A stretch of DNA of 58,404 nucleotides from Rhodospirillaceae bacterium (GCA_018649725.1 JABIHH010000048.1:1-58404); one strand, 5' to 3'; shown: positions 17,032 through 25,296, numbered from the stretch's first letter. Numbers and translations are program-made. Notes: generated by a model from the letters alone, not told the origin.

Positions 17032-17376
17032 AATTACTTCCTTTAACATTTTTCTAAAACCACGCATCACACTTTGTAATGGGGCCGTCTGCCTGACGTT
17101 TACACTCTCTCGTTTATCCTGGTCAATTCACGCAATCTTATATAACGGAGCAAAACTATAGACTGCGAGGTCGAAAGAATAGGAGGTATTTCATAGAACG
17201 CGTTGATCTACAAGGGCTTTGCGCAACGAATGTCCGCTTTTGGCTAGAAGCCGCCGAAATAGGAGGTTCCAAATGACGCTGGTTTCTCCCTCGAAAGGGG
17301 ACATTCTTAGGCTATGCCAAAACCAGTAATTTAGGTATCTGTCCTAAATCTTTCCTCTGTGGCTGGTCTATCTGCT
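17032..17376. other. Intergenic region upstream of cspA
   Basis: This 345-base gap separates cspA from the gene upstream on the same strand. It should carry the cspA promoter and leader and includes GTCCGC repeat copy C. I see no coding frame. Confidence 0.55.
17229..17305. repeat. GTCCGC dispersed inverted repeat, copy C
   Basis: The element runs from AATGTCCGCTTTTGGCTAG to CTCGAAAGGGGACATT, about 77 bases. The terminal arms match copy B, with one base changed in the right arm (GGGGACATT rather than GCGGACATT). Confidence 0.75.
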
Positions 17377-18111
17377 CTAAACCGCTGGCCAGATGCGGCG
17401 ACCGGCATGAGGGCCGCCGGGACTGTGGGTGACATATTCGAGGACATGACGGCCAGGCCATTCTTCGCCGCGATCGGCTTCAATGAAGCGGGGCTCGAAG
17501 GTAAACTCACCTTCGGGCAGATCGGTGAACTCCCAGAGCACGCCATGTTTCGCCCAGCCGGCAATTGACAGCATCTTGCGGCCGCGGATCATGCCGCGGG
17601 AAACTGAGACCCGGGCAAAGCGTTCCGAGCGATACCAGCGCGCCAATTCGATCTCATCCTCGGGCGTATTCGCAATGTAATTGCCAAGCTGCATGGCGGG
17701 CGGCGGGCCCATGCCATAGGGCAGGGTGCGTTGTTCCGGTGCATTGATAACTTGCTCTTCGATATAAACCGCGTTGCGAAAATTCTCGCGCGCCGAAAGC
17801 TTTTCCGCATGAGCCTTTTCCAAGGCATCAACCGGATTGTTGGGTCCGAAAAAAACTTCAGGCGATGCGGCGGCAATCAGGACAACGTTTTGCTGGCCTG
17901 GGGGGACAGCGGGGTCGGTTGTTTCTTTTTTCTGCGGCGCACCCTCGATATAAGGACGGTCTGGCTGCGGGACGATATCATAATGACCAACCCAGGCGAC
18001 GCCTTGGGCGGCCCGCAGAGCCGGAAAATATTCTTCATGCAACCAGGCCCACATATCGGATTTGGCCGTTTCTGCAAGATCAAACCACTCGGCTTTTAGG
18101 ACTTCACTCAT
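17377..18111 (-). CDS. Conserved-looking protein of unknown function (244 residues)
   Basis: This soluble 244-residue protein has no signal peptide or membrane helix and no domain I can name. The N-terminal section (EWFDLAETAKSDMWAWLHEE, then YFPALRAAQGVAWVGHYDI) has the look of one half of a dimeric alpha/beta barrel, which is only a structural impression. The ATG ending at 18111 is four bases after the ytoQ stop, so the two genes form an operon and are probably translationally linked. The frame is open further upstream into ytoQ, but that extension is out of frame with real ytoQ sequence and is rejected. Function may relate to YtoQ. Confidence 0.7.
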   Translation of the reverse strand: MSEVLKAEWFDLAETAKSDMWAWLHEEYFPALRAAQGVAWVGHYDIVPQPDRPYIEGAPQKKETTDPAVPPGQQNVVLIAAASPEVFFGPNNPVDALEKAHAEKLSARENFRNAVYIEEQVINAPEQRTLPYGMGPPPAMQLGNYIANTPEDEIELARWYRSERFARVSVSRGMIRGRKMLSIAGWAKHGVLWEFTDLPEGEFTFEPRFIEADRGEEWPGRHVLEYVTHSPGGPHAGRRIWPAV

Positions 18112-18115
18112 GGGC

Positions 18116-18574
18116 TTACAAATTCCCCTTGATGGCGTAATCCAACACGCGGACAACTTGGCCAGGGCTTTCAGCGACGGCCAGGGCCGCAGCATCAACC
18201 TCTTTTAGGGCATGGGTTAAATCTTCGGCGTGGAGCACGATGATCGGTTTGCCAAGCGCTGCAGCCATGCCGGCGTCAAAAGCCGCGTTCCATTGGCGGT
18301 ATTTGTCACCGAATTTAACGACGACAACATCTGATTTTTCGATCAAGGTCCGGGTCCGGATCGCGTTGACCTGCGCGCCCTTATGGTCTTTCCAGAAAGG
18401 ATTGTCTTCGGCGCCCAGGATTTCCACGCCACAATCATCGCTGGCTTCATGATTGGTGATCGGGCCCGTGACGGTGACCGGCAGATTTTTTGCTGAGCAA
18501 CCTTCTTTGATTTGTTCCCGCCAATCTGAGTGAATTTCGCCTGAAAGATATACCGTCCAATTATCTGTTGCCAT
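18116..18574 (-). CDS. ytoQ: YtoQ family protein
   Basis: This 152-residue protein matches the YtoQ family, small alpha/beta proteins related in fold to nucleoside 2-deoxyribosyltransferases. Family marks are the start WTVYLSGEIHSDWR, the TGPITNHEASDDCG loop, and VVVVKFGDKYRQWNAAFDAG, followed by LGKPIIVLH. Biochemical function of YtoQ is not established; the fold suggests nucleotide or nucleoside binding. It is the first gene of a two-gene leftward operon with the 244-residue unknown gene. Confidence 0.88.
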   Translation of the reverse strand: MATDNWTVYLSGEIHSDWREQIKEGCSAKNLPVTVTGPITNHEASDDCGVEILGAEDNPFWKDHKGAQVNAIRTRTLIEKSDVVVVKFGDKYRQWNAAFDAGMAAALGKPIIVLHAEDLTHALKEVDAAALAVAESPGQVVRVLDYAIKGNL

Positions 18575-18772
18575 TTATTCTGTCTCCGCTTGAGAATCTA
18601 GTTTGGGTTGTCATTTTATTGCCGTTCAAAAGGCCGTCACGCAAGCAAATTTTTAGTAATTTCCAGCTATAAACAGCATGTTAAGCATTGGCTGTTAGAG
18701 TGGCCACTCTATTGAATTGTGACCGGGCTTGTGTAAGCCTGAAGATTACTTCGAAGAAGTATGGGTTAAAAA

Positions 18773-19225
18773 TTGGACATTACCGTCAATAAGATCGCTG
18801 ATGAAACTTATGAAATTCTATTTGGTGAAAATAGGATCGAAGTTTCGTCCGAGGATCTGGAGCATCTCCATTCTCAGCTTTCCGGGATTTTGCGCCCCGA
18901 GACAGTGGCGGAAAAGCTCGTGCGCCATAAAGAACTCTTAGATAATCTAGCGCGGGCCAACGATAACGGCATTCAGTCCTTGCTGCGCCTCGCCGAGCAT
19001 GATGACGTGGTTATTTTGCTGAAAACCAGCGAAGAAGACGAGGCTTTAAAGAAAAAGCTCTACAGCAATATGACGGAAAACGCGATTAAGATGTTCGTCG
19101 AAGATATGGTCTTCTTAATGCGCGAAGGGGTGCCGAATTACAAATTCGACGAGGCAATGACACGCCTCATCAAATCTGTTGAAGAGTTAACGGAAAACGG
19201 CACTCTCACAATCGAATCCCAGTAA
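18773..19225 (+). CDS. FliG C-terminal-domain-like protein
   Basis: This 150-residue soluble protein begins with TTG at 18773, since a TAA in frame lies only one codon upstream and no ATG is available near the N-terminus. A GAAGAAG stretch about 14 bases before could be the ribosome-binding site. Residues about 62-148 follow the FliG-C plan: GIQSLLRLAEHDDVVILLK, then LKKKLYSNMTENAIKMFVED and FDEAMTRLIKSVEELTENG, corresponding to FliG's GIQ-LLR, KI-NMS-RA-LL-ED and EEAQ-I-RLEE-G-I segments. FliG-C carries the rotor charges that meet MotA, but no flagellar genes are nearby, so a flagellar role is doubtful. Confidence 0.65.
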   Translation: MDITVNKIADETYEILFGENRIEVSSEDLEHLHSQLSGILRPETVAEKLVRHKELLDNLARANDNGIQSLLRLAEHDDVVILLKTSEEDEALKKKLYSNMTENAIKMFVEDMVFLMREGVPNYKFDEAMTRLIKSVEELTENGTLTIESQ

Positions 19226-19246
19226 AGGGCGAGTCCCAGTAAAGGG
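19217..19246 (+). repeat. 13-bp direct repeat across a stop codon
   Basis: TCCCAGTAAAGGG occurs twice with a 17-base period. The first copy contains the TAA stop of the FliG-C-like gene; the second lies just before the convergent gcrA stop. Confidence 0.8.
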
Positions 19247-19248
19247 AT

Positions 19249-19608
19249 TTAAGCTGCGGTCGCCTTTTTCTTGGTGCTCGGCACATAAGCGATTTCGCAA
19301 TGCGGTGCACAATAGGGTTTCCCCGCTTCTGCCGGTTTACCACAAAACCGAAAATCAGGCTTGCCCGGCTCACCATTTGGCCACGAGCACATATTTGCTT
19401 TCAGGCTATCGAGGGTGATGATTTTACGATCTATTTTTGGTGTGGTCGGCTGGCGGCGCATGGCCAGATCAAGGCGGCGCACTTTTCCGACGACCGCATT
19501 TTTCGTAATACCGAGTTTGCGACCAATTTCACTGGCTGATAGCCCAGTCGCCCATAATTTAGTTAGTTCTTCGACGCGTTCAGCCGTCCATTCAAATCCT
19601 GTCGACAT
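19249..19608 (-). CDS. gcrA: GcrA family cell-cycle regulator
   Basis: GcrA binds sigma-70 RNA polymerase and activates promoters carrying methylated GANTC sites, driving cell-cycle transcription in Alphaproteobacteria. The 119-residue protein has the signature helix-turn-helix start WTAERVEELTKLWATGLSAS-EIGRKLG and the C-terminal CSWPNGEPGKP ... FCGKPAEAGKPYC module that resembles the RNA-polymerase-contacting end. It is shorter than the approximately 170 residues of Caulobacter GcrA, mainly through a reduced linker. The start is the ATG ending at 19608, with GGAGG nine bases before; a longer frame upstream is not family-like. A DnaA box and promoter lie upstream. Confidence 0.92.
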   Translation of the reverse strand: MSTGFEWTAERVEELTKLWATGLSASEIGRKLGITKNAVVGKVRRLDLAMRRQPTTPKIDRKIITLDSLKANMCSWPNGEPGKPDFRFCGKPAEAGKPYCAPHCEIAYVPSTKKKATAA

Positions 19609-19737
19609 ATCCAATAACCTCCGGAATTCCCCTAAATGACGTTTTATTGACCTTCGATATCTGAAATTCGACCGCCTACCTGAAATATTGGAAGGTCCCC
19701 TGGTCAAAAATCGAGCATCAAATAATCATGGGCCTAC

Positions 19738-19765
19738 TATATTTATGGTTTAGGTGAGCGGTCAA
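19738..19765 (-). promoter_or_regulatory. Probable gcrA promoter
   Basis: On the minus strand TTGACC (19760-19765) is followed after 16 bases by AATATA (19738-19743). It would give a leader of about 120 bases. The -35 is a near-consensus match; the -10 is weaker. Confidence 0.45.
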
Positions 19766-19779
19766 CACTATATTTTGGG

Positions 19780-19788
19780 TTATCCACA
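19780..19788 (+). promoter_or_regulatory. Consensus DnaA box upstream of gcrA
   Basis: TTATCCACA matches the strict DnaA box exactly. It lies about 170 bases upstream of the gcrA ATG and roughly 15 bases beyond the predicted -35, a typical activator position. A GANTC site (GAATC, 19796-19800) is eight bases away. In Caulobacter DnaA activates gcrA, which makes this site meaningful. Confidence 0.6.
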
Positions 19789-19907
19789 AGATATTGAATC
19801 AAAATGGACAAAAAGGCGTGTTTTTGGAATAAAAGAGGGTGGTTGTCGGAAAAATCCTTCAGTATCATCGCCGATGAAGATATTTCATGTTTGAACGGGG
19901 AAAACAA

Positions 19908-20702
19908 ATGACGCTTAAAAGCGTTATATTTTGCGTCAGCTTTATTTTTTACTGCCTGTCTAACTTTACCGTTCAGGCGGCGGACTCTTTTGCGAAGATC
20001 AAGCTGACCCCGGCGGCGCAAATTTTTCTTGTCTTGAAAGATGTCAATGTCCGCGCCGGGCCCAAGACCAAATCTGCCCGCGTTGGGCGGCTGCGCAAAA
20101 AAACACAAGTTGAGGCCAGTGGTAAAGCCAAAGGCACGGAATGGGTTCTTATCAAAAAAGACGGAAAGAATTTTGGCTTTGTTTATGGCACAGCTCTCGT
20201 CCCGATGATTGACGGCCGTCTCAGCAAACCGCTCAGTGGTAATCTCGAGGCGCAAAAGATCGCTGGGCGCAAGTTGGCACCTTGTCACTATACAATTCAA
20301 TTTGAGGGCAAAGTAAAAGTTGAAGGCGATACGCAGATAACGTCGGATTACCGCTTAGCCATGGAATGCGATTATAAAAAGAAAACGATCAAATTGAACG
20401 CGACGATGTTTTTGACGGAATTACCTTATTTAGATAACCGCAAACCGACTTATCAGATCAATGTAGATTTGTTTAACATTCCGATGGAAGATGAAGATAT
20501 ATTTTCTTCAACTGTCATCTACCATACGCTTAAAAAGCAAATTACCTTCGAAGGCGTAAATAAAGAGGACTTCAAGGCCAAAAGCAAAATAGCTAAAATG
20601 AAGGCGCCCGATTTAGCTGCGGCTTTGCGGGGAGCTGTCGCTATGGCACATCAGAGCTGGGGGATAAAAATCTGGGCCGAACTGGCGAAGTCTGAAGAAT
20701 AA
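19908..20702 (+). CDS. Exported SH3-domain protein
   Basis: This is a 264-residue protein with a signal peptide (FCVSFIFYCLSNFTVQAA). Residues about 35-95 form a bacterial SH3 domain: VNVRAGPKTKSARVGRL is the diagnostic NVRxGP motif, and the end is FGFVYGTALV. The remaining about 170 residues are beta-rich and unfamiliar (PCHYTIQFEGKVKVEGDTQ onward). Such SH3b proteins usually bind cell-wall peptides or act as periplasmic scaffolds. The ATG at 19908 is chosen because it starts the signal peptide and follows a GGGG site; seven extra residues upstream are possible. It is divergent from gcrA and monocistronic. Confidence 0.8.
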   Translation: MTLKSVIFCVSFIFYCLSNFTVQAADSFAKIKLTPAAQIFLVLKDVNVRAGPKTKSARVGRLRKKTQVEASGKAKGTEWVLIKKDGKNFGFVYGTALVPMIDGRLSKPLSGNLEAQKIAGRKLAPCHYTIQFEGKVKVEGDTQITSDYRLAMECDYKKKTIKLNATMFLTELPYLDNRKPTYQINVDLFNIPMEDEDIFSSTVIYHTLKKQITFEGVNKEDFKAKSKIAKMKAPDLAAALRGAVAMAHQSWGIKIWAELAKSEE

Positions 20703-20717
20703 ATACGATTTAATTTT

Positions 20718-21995
20718 TTACGCGTTTCGATTTATCGCCCGCCAGCCAATATCGCGGCGGCAAAACCCTTGCGGCCAATCAATACAATCGACAGCCTGAT
20801 AAGCTTTGGCTTGAGCTTCCGCCACATCCCGGCCAAGAGCCGTTACGCCAAGCACCCGGCCACCGCTCGCTAAAATTTTGCCGTCTTCGGCTTTGGTGCC
20901 GGCATGCAAGACGGTCACGCCGTCAACAGCATTGGCCGCGCTGAGATTTTTAATCTCGGAGCCTTTTTCGTAAGACCCCGGATAGCCTTCTGCCGCCATA
21001 ACGACAACCATGGCGGCATCATCCAGCCAGGTCATTTCAATTTCATCCAATTTGCCCATCGCCGCCGCATCCAGGGCTTCGACAATATCCGAGCTGAGCC
21101 GGGCCATTAGAACCTGACATTCGGGATCGCCAAAGCGGACATTGAACTCCAAGGTTTTGGCTTTGCCGTCTTTGATCATCAGACCCGCAAAAAGCACGCC
21201 TTTATAGGGGCAGCCTTCTGCCGCCATACCATCAATGGTGGGCTGGATGATGGTTGCCATGATTTCTTGGGCGAGGGCGTCCGTGACCACGGGCGCCGGA
21301 GAATAAGCTCCCATGCCGCCGGTATTGGGTCCCTTATCGCCGTCATAGGCGGCTTTGTGATCTTGCGCCGAGATTAGTGGCAGGGCGGTTTTGCCATCAA
21401 CTAGCGCAAAAAAGCTCGCCTCTTCGCCGTCTAAAAATTCTTCAATGACGACTTCTTCGCCGGCGTCGCCAAAGCTTTTATTGTTCATCATTTGATCGAG
21501 AGCGTCCACGGCCTCCGCTTCGCTCGCAGCCAAAATAACGCCCTTTCCAGCGGCTAATCCACTGGCCTTAACGACGATCGGCGCCCCTTGCTCCTGGACA
21601 TAGGCCACCGCCTGATCGTAATCGGTAAAACGGCCATAGGCGGCAGTTGGGATGTTATATTTGGCGAAGAGATCTTTCATGAAAGCTTTGGAGCCTTCGA
21701 GCTCGGCTGCTGCTGCAGATGGGCCAAAGGCTTTGATGCCTTCTGCTTCTAAAGCGTCGACCAGACCCAGAACCAAGGGCGCTTCAGGGCCGACAATGAC
21801 CAGCTCAATCGCGTGCTCTTTGGCAAAATTAACCAGGCCAGCAACATCTTCGCCGGAAATATTTACACAATCCGCAACTTCCGCGATGCCCGCATTGCCC
21901 GGTGCGCAAAAGAGTTTGCTGCATTTTGGGGACTTATTGATCGCCCAACAAAGCGCATGTTCGCGGCCACCGCCGCCGACAACAAGAATGTTCAT
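20718..21995 (-). CDS. purD: Phosphoribosylamine-glycine ligase
   Basis: GARS ligates glycine to 5-phosphoribosylamine with ATP, the second step of purine synthesis. The 425-residue protein has the expected domains: an N-terminal MNILVVGGGGREHALCWAI, an ATP-grasp core (VVKASGLAAGKGV, then QDHKAAYDGDKGPNTGGMGA) and LEFNVRFGDPECQVLM near the metal site. Length is normal for the family. It faces away from xseA, with 69 bases between their starts. Confidence 0.97.
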   Translation of the reverse strand: MNILVVGGGGREHALCWAINKSPKCSKLFCAPGNAGIAEVADCVNISGEDVAGLVNFAKEHAIELVIVGPEAPLVLGLVDALEAEGIKAFGPSAAAAELEGSKAFMKDLFAKYNIPTAAYGRFTDYDQAVAYVQEQGAPIVVKASGLAAGKGVILAASEAEAVDALDQMMNNKSFGDAGEEVVIEEFLDGEEASFFALVDGKTALPLISAQDHKAAYDGDKGPNTGGMGAYSPAPVVTDALAQEIMATIIQPTIDGMAAEGCPYKGVLFAGLMIKDGKAKTLEFNVRFGDPECQVLMARLSSDIVEALDAAAMGKLDEIEMTWLDDAAMVVVMAAEGYPGSYEKGSEIKNLSAANAVDGVTVLHAGTKAEDGKILASGGRVLGVTALGRDVAEAQAKAYQAVDCIDWPQGFCRRDIGWRAINRNA

Positions 21996-22064
21996 TTAAC
22001 GCCCCCAAAAGAATTTTATCACACTGTACACTGGAGGACTTGTAGCATAAATTATCAAGAAGTC

Positions 22065-23531
22065 ATGACTGATATTCCAATAGACATAGATCAAGACGAA
22101 ATGCCGGGCGATAACCGTCCGATTTTTTCGATCAGTGAAATTTCGCAAGCCCTCAAGCGAACGGTTGAGGAGAACTTCTCCCATGTTCGGGTGCGGGGCG
22201 AGATCTCCAGATACACGCTGGCGCGCTCCGGTCATATGTATATGACACTCAAAGATGAGAACTCAGTTTTGGACGCGGTGTGCTGGCGGGGCACGGTGAG
22301 CCGTCTTGCGGTGACGCCCGAAGACGGCATGGAAGTCATCGCGACCGGCCGGCTAACGACTTATCCCGGTCGCTCGAACTATCAGATTGTCATCGAACAA
22401 TTGGAGGTCGCCGGCGAAGGGGCGCTGCTCAAGCTGCTCGAAGATCGCCGGAAAAAACTTTTGGCTGAAGGCTTGTTTGCCGAGGAACGTAAAAAGCCGC
22501 TGCCTTATTTGCCCGGCTGTATTGGTGTGGTGACGTCACCGACCGGTGCGGTGATCCGGGATATTCTCCATCGTTTGGATGATCGTTTTCCGAGCCATGT
22601 TTTGCTATGGCCGACCAATGTGCAGGGCGAGGGTGCCGCCGAACAGATCGCTGCCGGTATTGAGGCTTTTAACCGCATCAGTGAAGGCGGTGATGTCGCG
22701 CGCCCAGACCTTATCATTGTTGCGCGTGGCGGCGGCAGTCTCGAAGATCTGTGGTCGTTTAATGAAGAAGTTGTGGTGCGTGCGGCGGCTGCCAGCGACA
22801 TTCCCTTAATTTCAGCCGTCGGCCATGAGACTGATACCACACTGATCGATTTTGCGTCTGATAAACGCGCGCCGACGCCGACAGCGGCGGCGGAAATGGC
22901 CGTGCCGGTCAGGGCCGATCTGATGGCCGCGATTGCTGATGATGGGGTGCGCTTACAACGCGCGATGAACCGCTCGCTCGAAGAACATAATCGGGAAATC
23001 GAAGGGCTCGCGCGCGGCCTGCCTGATCCCAGACGCTTGGCCGAAGAGGCCACCCAGCGGCTTGATGATCGCTCCGAACGATTGCTTAATGCCAAGGGGA
23101 TTTATTTCGATGGGCTGGCATCGGATGTGGCCCGACTGGCCGCCGGCTTGGTCAGCCCGGCGCAACAAATCGCGGCGAAAGAAAATGAACTTAAGGGTCA
23201 AGTTCGGGCCTGGCAGCGCGGGCTTACCACCTTTGTCGAGCATAAAACGCATGAGCTAGAGCGCTGGAATTTGAAGCTTGAAGGTCTCTCGTTCCAGCGC
23301 GTGCTTGATCGCGGTTTTGCTTTGGTGACCGATGATCAGGGCCAACCTGTTCTAACCGCCGCCGCGACCGAGCCCGGTATGGATATCGGCATTCAATTTC
23401 GGGATGGCGATGTCAACGCAACCGTGTCGGGTGAAAACTCGCCTAAACCTAAAAAGAAAAAAGCGCCAAGCAAAGCATCAAAAAAACCTAAAGACGCCTC
23501 TCATGAAGATCCCCAGGGTTCTCTGTTGTGA
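22065..23531 (+). CDS. xseA: Exodeoxyribonuclease VII large subunit
   Basis: XseA is the catalytic subunit of exonuclease VII, which degrades single-stranded DNA from either end in mismatch and damage repair. The 488-residue protein has an N-terminal OB fold (VRGEISRYTLARSGHMYMTL), then the nuclease domain with GCIGVVTSPTGAVIRDI, ARGGGSLEDLWSFNEE and SAVGHETDTTLIDF. A lysine-rich C-terminal tail of about 30 residues ends the protein. The ATG at 22065 is chosen because it precedes the OB domain closely; an open frame continues upstream across purD's start but is not homologous. The stop overlaps the GTG start of the peptidase gene. No xseB is visible. Confidence 0.95.
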   Translation: MTDIPIDIDQDEMPGDNRPIFSISEISQALKRTVEENFSHVRVRGEISRYTLARSGHMYMTLKDENSVLDAVCWRGTVSRLAVTPEDGMEVIATGRLTTYPGRSNYQIVIEQLEVAGEGALLKLLEDRRKKLLAEGLFAEERKKPLPYLPGCIGVVTSPTGAVIRDILHRLDDRFPSHVLLWPTNVQGEGAAEQIAAGIEAFNRISEGGDVARPDLIIVARGGGSLEDLWSFNEEVVVRAAAASDIPLISAVGHETDTTLIDFASDKRAPTPTAAAEMAVPVRADLMAAIADDGVRLQRAMNRSLEEHNREIEGLARGLPDPRRLAEEATQRLDDRSERLLNAKGIYFDGLASDVARLAAGLVSPAQQIAAKENELKGQVRAWQRGLTTFVEHKTHELERWNLKLEGLSFQRVLDRGFALVTDDQGQPVLTAAATEPGMDIGIQFRDGDVNATVSGENSPKPKKKKAPSKASKKPKDASHEDPQGSLL

Positions 23532-24328
23532 TTTGGCGGTCCCTTTTTCTCACCGTGCTATTTCTAAATTTCTCCGCCCTGGCGGGTGAGTTAAAGCTTT
23601 CTGGTAACATGACCCAAGGGGGATTGGTCGTTGGCTGGGCGGCGCCGGGGGCTCAAATCAAGCTGGATGGAAAAACGATTAACCAAGCTAAATCGGGTGA
23701 CTTCTTGCTGGGGTTTGGGCGGAATGCCAAACGCAGCGCTGAATTGAACGTGCAGTTTAAAGATGGCTCGGTAGAAAAACGCAACCTTGAGATAAAACAA
23801 CGTGATTACAAAATTCAACGTATCGATGGCTTGCCAAAGCGCAAGGTGATGCCCAATGCCCAAGACCTATCACGCATCAAGAAGGAGCGCGTTCTAATCA
23901 ATGCAGCACGGCGCATTGAGGTCAGTGAGGCTTTGTTTGCCGCCGGTTTCGTCCGGCCGGTTGCTGGGCCGGTCAGCGGTGTCTATGGCTCGCAACGCAT
24001 TCTCAATGGCCAGCCCCGAAAACCGCATTATGGCCTGGACATCGCTGCCCCCTTGGGCCGGGATATCAAAGCAACTTCGGCAGGTGTCGTGGTCTTCGCG
24101 CATGAGGGCATGTTTTTTAATGGTAAAACAGTGGTCATCAATCATGGCCTTGGTCTGCGCTCAACCTATATCCATATGAGCGCACTTAATGTCAAAGCCG
24201 GGGACCAGGTTGTCAAAGGTCAAACAATCGGCAAGATCGGCAAGACCGGCCGTGCTACCGGCCCGCACCTTCATTGGGGGCTAACACTCAACACAACACC
24301 GCTCGATCCGCAATCTTTATTGAAGTAG
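23528..24328 (+). CDS. M23 family metallopeptidase (LytM-like)
   Basis: This 266-residue exported protein begins at GTG in a GTGA overlap with the xseA stop. An N-terminal hydrophobic stretch (SLFLTVLFLNFSALAG) acts as signal peptide. Residues about 140-265 form a peptidase M23 domain: HYGLDIAAPLG (HxxxD zinc ligands), GLRSTYIHMS, and the catalytic GPHLHWGL with HxH. All ligands are intact, so it should be an active endopeptidase of peptidoglycan cross-bridges in the periplasm. The N-terminal 120 residues look like a beta-rich domain. Coupling to xseA is positional; I infer no functional link. Confidence 0.9.
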   Translation: MIWRSLFLTVLFLNFSALAGELKLSGNMTQGGLVVGWAAPGAQIKLDGKTINQAKSGDFLLGFGRNAKRSAELNVQFKDGSVEKRNLEIKQRDYKIQRIDGLPKRKVMPNAQDLSRIKKERVLINAARRIEVSEALFAAGFVRPVAGPVSGVYGSQRILNGQPRKPHYGLDIAAPLGRDIKATSAGVVVFAHEGMFFNGKTVVINHGLGLRSTYIHMSALNVKAGDQVVKGQTIGKIGKTGRATGPHLHWGLTLNTTPLDPQSLLK

Positions 24329-24375
24329 TTCGGTGCCAATAGTTCGGAGCCAATAGTTTGGAGCCTGGCACCGAA
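24329..24375. repeat. Short imperfect tandem repeat inside an inverted repeat
   Basis: Units AGTTCGGTGCCAAT, AGTTCGGAGCCAAT and AGTTTGGAGCC follow one another, and the outer ten bases TTCGGTGCCA recur inverted as TGGCACCGAA. The element sits between the convergent M23 and lpxL genes and may form a hairpin of about 47 bases without a T-run. Confidence 0.7.
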
Positions 24376-24387
24376 TAGGGCGCTTAA

Positions 24388-25296
24388 TTATTTAGGGAGA
24401 GATTCCTGCTCATTGGGCCAGCGATTGTGAACCCAGAGCCATTGTTCAGGTCGCTGCTTGATCCAATCGCCTAAATGTTCGTTGACGGTCGTCGTCATGG
24501 CCGCGATATCGGCTTGCTTGTCACCGCTATTGGGAAGCTCCAGCGGCGGATATATGGTAACCCGAAAATGGGCACCGCCCAGCCGTTCGACCTGAGCTGG
24601 TAGGACCGGGCATTTGTATTTAAGAGCCAGTTGGGCGAGTGCCGGTGCGGTCATGGCATCCCGCCCTAAAAACGGCACCGAAATACCATCGTTCATTTTC
24701 TGGTCAACCAGCATGGCAAGATGATCGCCTTTTTTGAGCGCGCGTATGATTCCTTTGGAGCCTTCGCTGCCTTTTGGGAAAAGCTCACTGCCGAGTGCAG
24801 CCCGGCCTTTCTGGATGAGGCGGTCAAAAAATGGATTATTAGCCCGCCGGTAAACAAGATGCAGCTTGAGACCGCGTTTGGTGCCGGCAAGTGGCGAAAG
24901 TTCCCAATTGGCCATATGTCCGGCAAAAATCAAACCAGGTGCGTCATCATCGCGGAGTTGGTCAAGATATTCGGTCCCGATCACTTCGACGCGACTGTTT
25001 TCCTTATAGGGGTTAAACTTTGCCAGATGCGGATGCTCGCCAGCGGTGCGGCCGAGATTGTCCCACATCCGGTCAACAATGACCTCAATTTCATCGGCAC
25101 TTAATTCGGGGAAAACAATTGCCAATTCGCGCCGGGCATTTTGACTGACACGCAGCTTGGGCCCTAATTGACGGCCCATCCAACCGCCAAGCGCCGAGGC
25201 CCAATCAACCGGTAGGACGGCAAAAAAAGCGTTTAAGGCCCAGGCGATGGCGGCCTCTAGCGGGTGCGCAACATTTTCGCGAAACCATAATTTCAT
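24388..25296 (-). CDS. lpxL: Lipid A biosynthesis acyltransferase (LpxL/HtrB family)
   Basis: LpxL-type enzymes transfer a secondary acyl chain from acyl-ACP to Kdo-lipid A precursors at the inner membrane. The 302-residue protein has an N-terminal hydrophobic anchor (AAIAWALNAFFAVLPVDWAS) and the catalytic HX4E motif in FAGHMANWE, plus the conserved LVDQKMNDG and VPFLGR. The C-terminal RPEQWLWVHNRWP is a family hallmark. I start it at the ATG ending at 25296; a TTG eight codons earlier is possible but has no better ribosome-binding site. It is the last gene of the lipid A operon. The precise acyl donor cannot be read from sequence. Confidence 0.9.
   Translation of the reverse strand: MKLWFRENVAHPLEAAIAWALNAFFAVLPVDWASALGGWMGRQLGPKLRVSQNARRELAIVFPELSADEIEVIVDRMWDNLGRTAGEHPHLAKFNPYKENSRVEVIGTEYLDQLRDDDAPGLIFAGHMANWELSPLAGTKRGLKLHLVYRRANNPFFDRLIQKGRAALGSELFPKGSEGSKGIIRALKKGDHLAMLVDQKMNDGISVPFLGRDAMTAPALAQLALKYKCPVLPAQVERLGGAHFRVTIYPPLELPNSGDKQADIAAMTTTVNEHLGDWIKQRPEQWLWVHNRWPNEQESLPK

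Noticed and set aside
19743..20300. 185-codon minus-strand open frame opposite the SH3 protein
   Set aside because: It overlaps a gene with a signal peptide and a recognisable SH3 domain, and its own product has no domain or ribosome-binding site.
22505..23095. 196-codon minus-strand open frame inside xseA
   Set aside because: Antisense shadow of conserved xseA codons; serine/arginine-rich product typical of such shadows.
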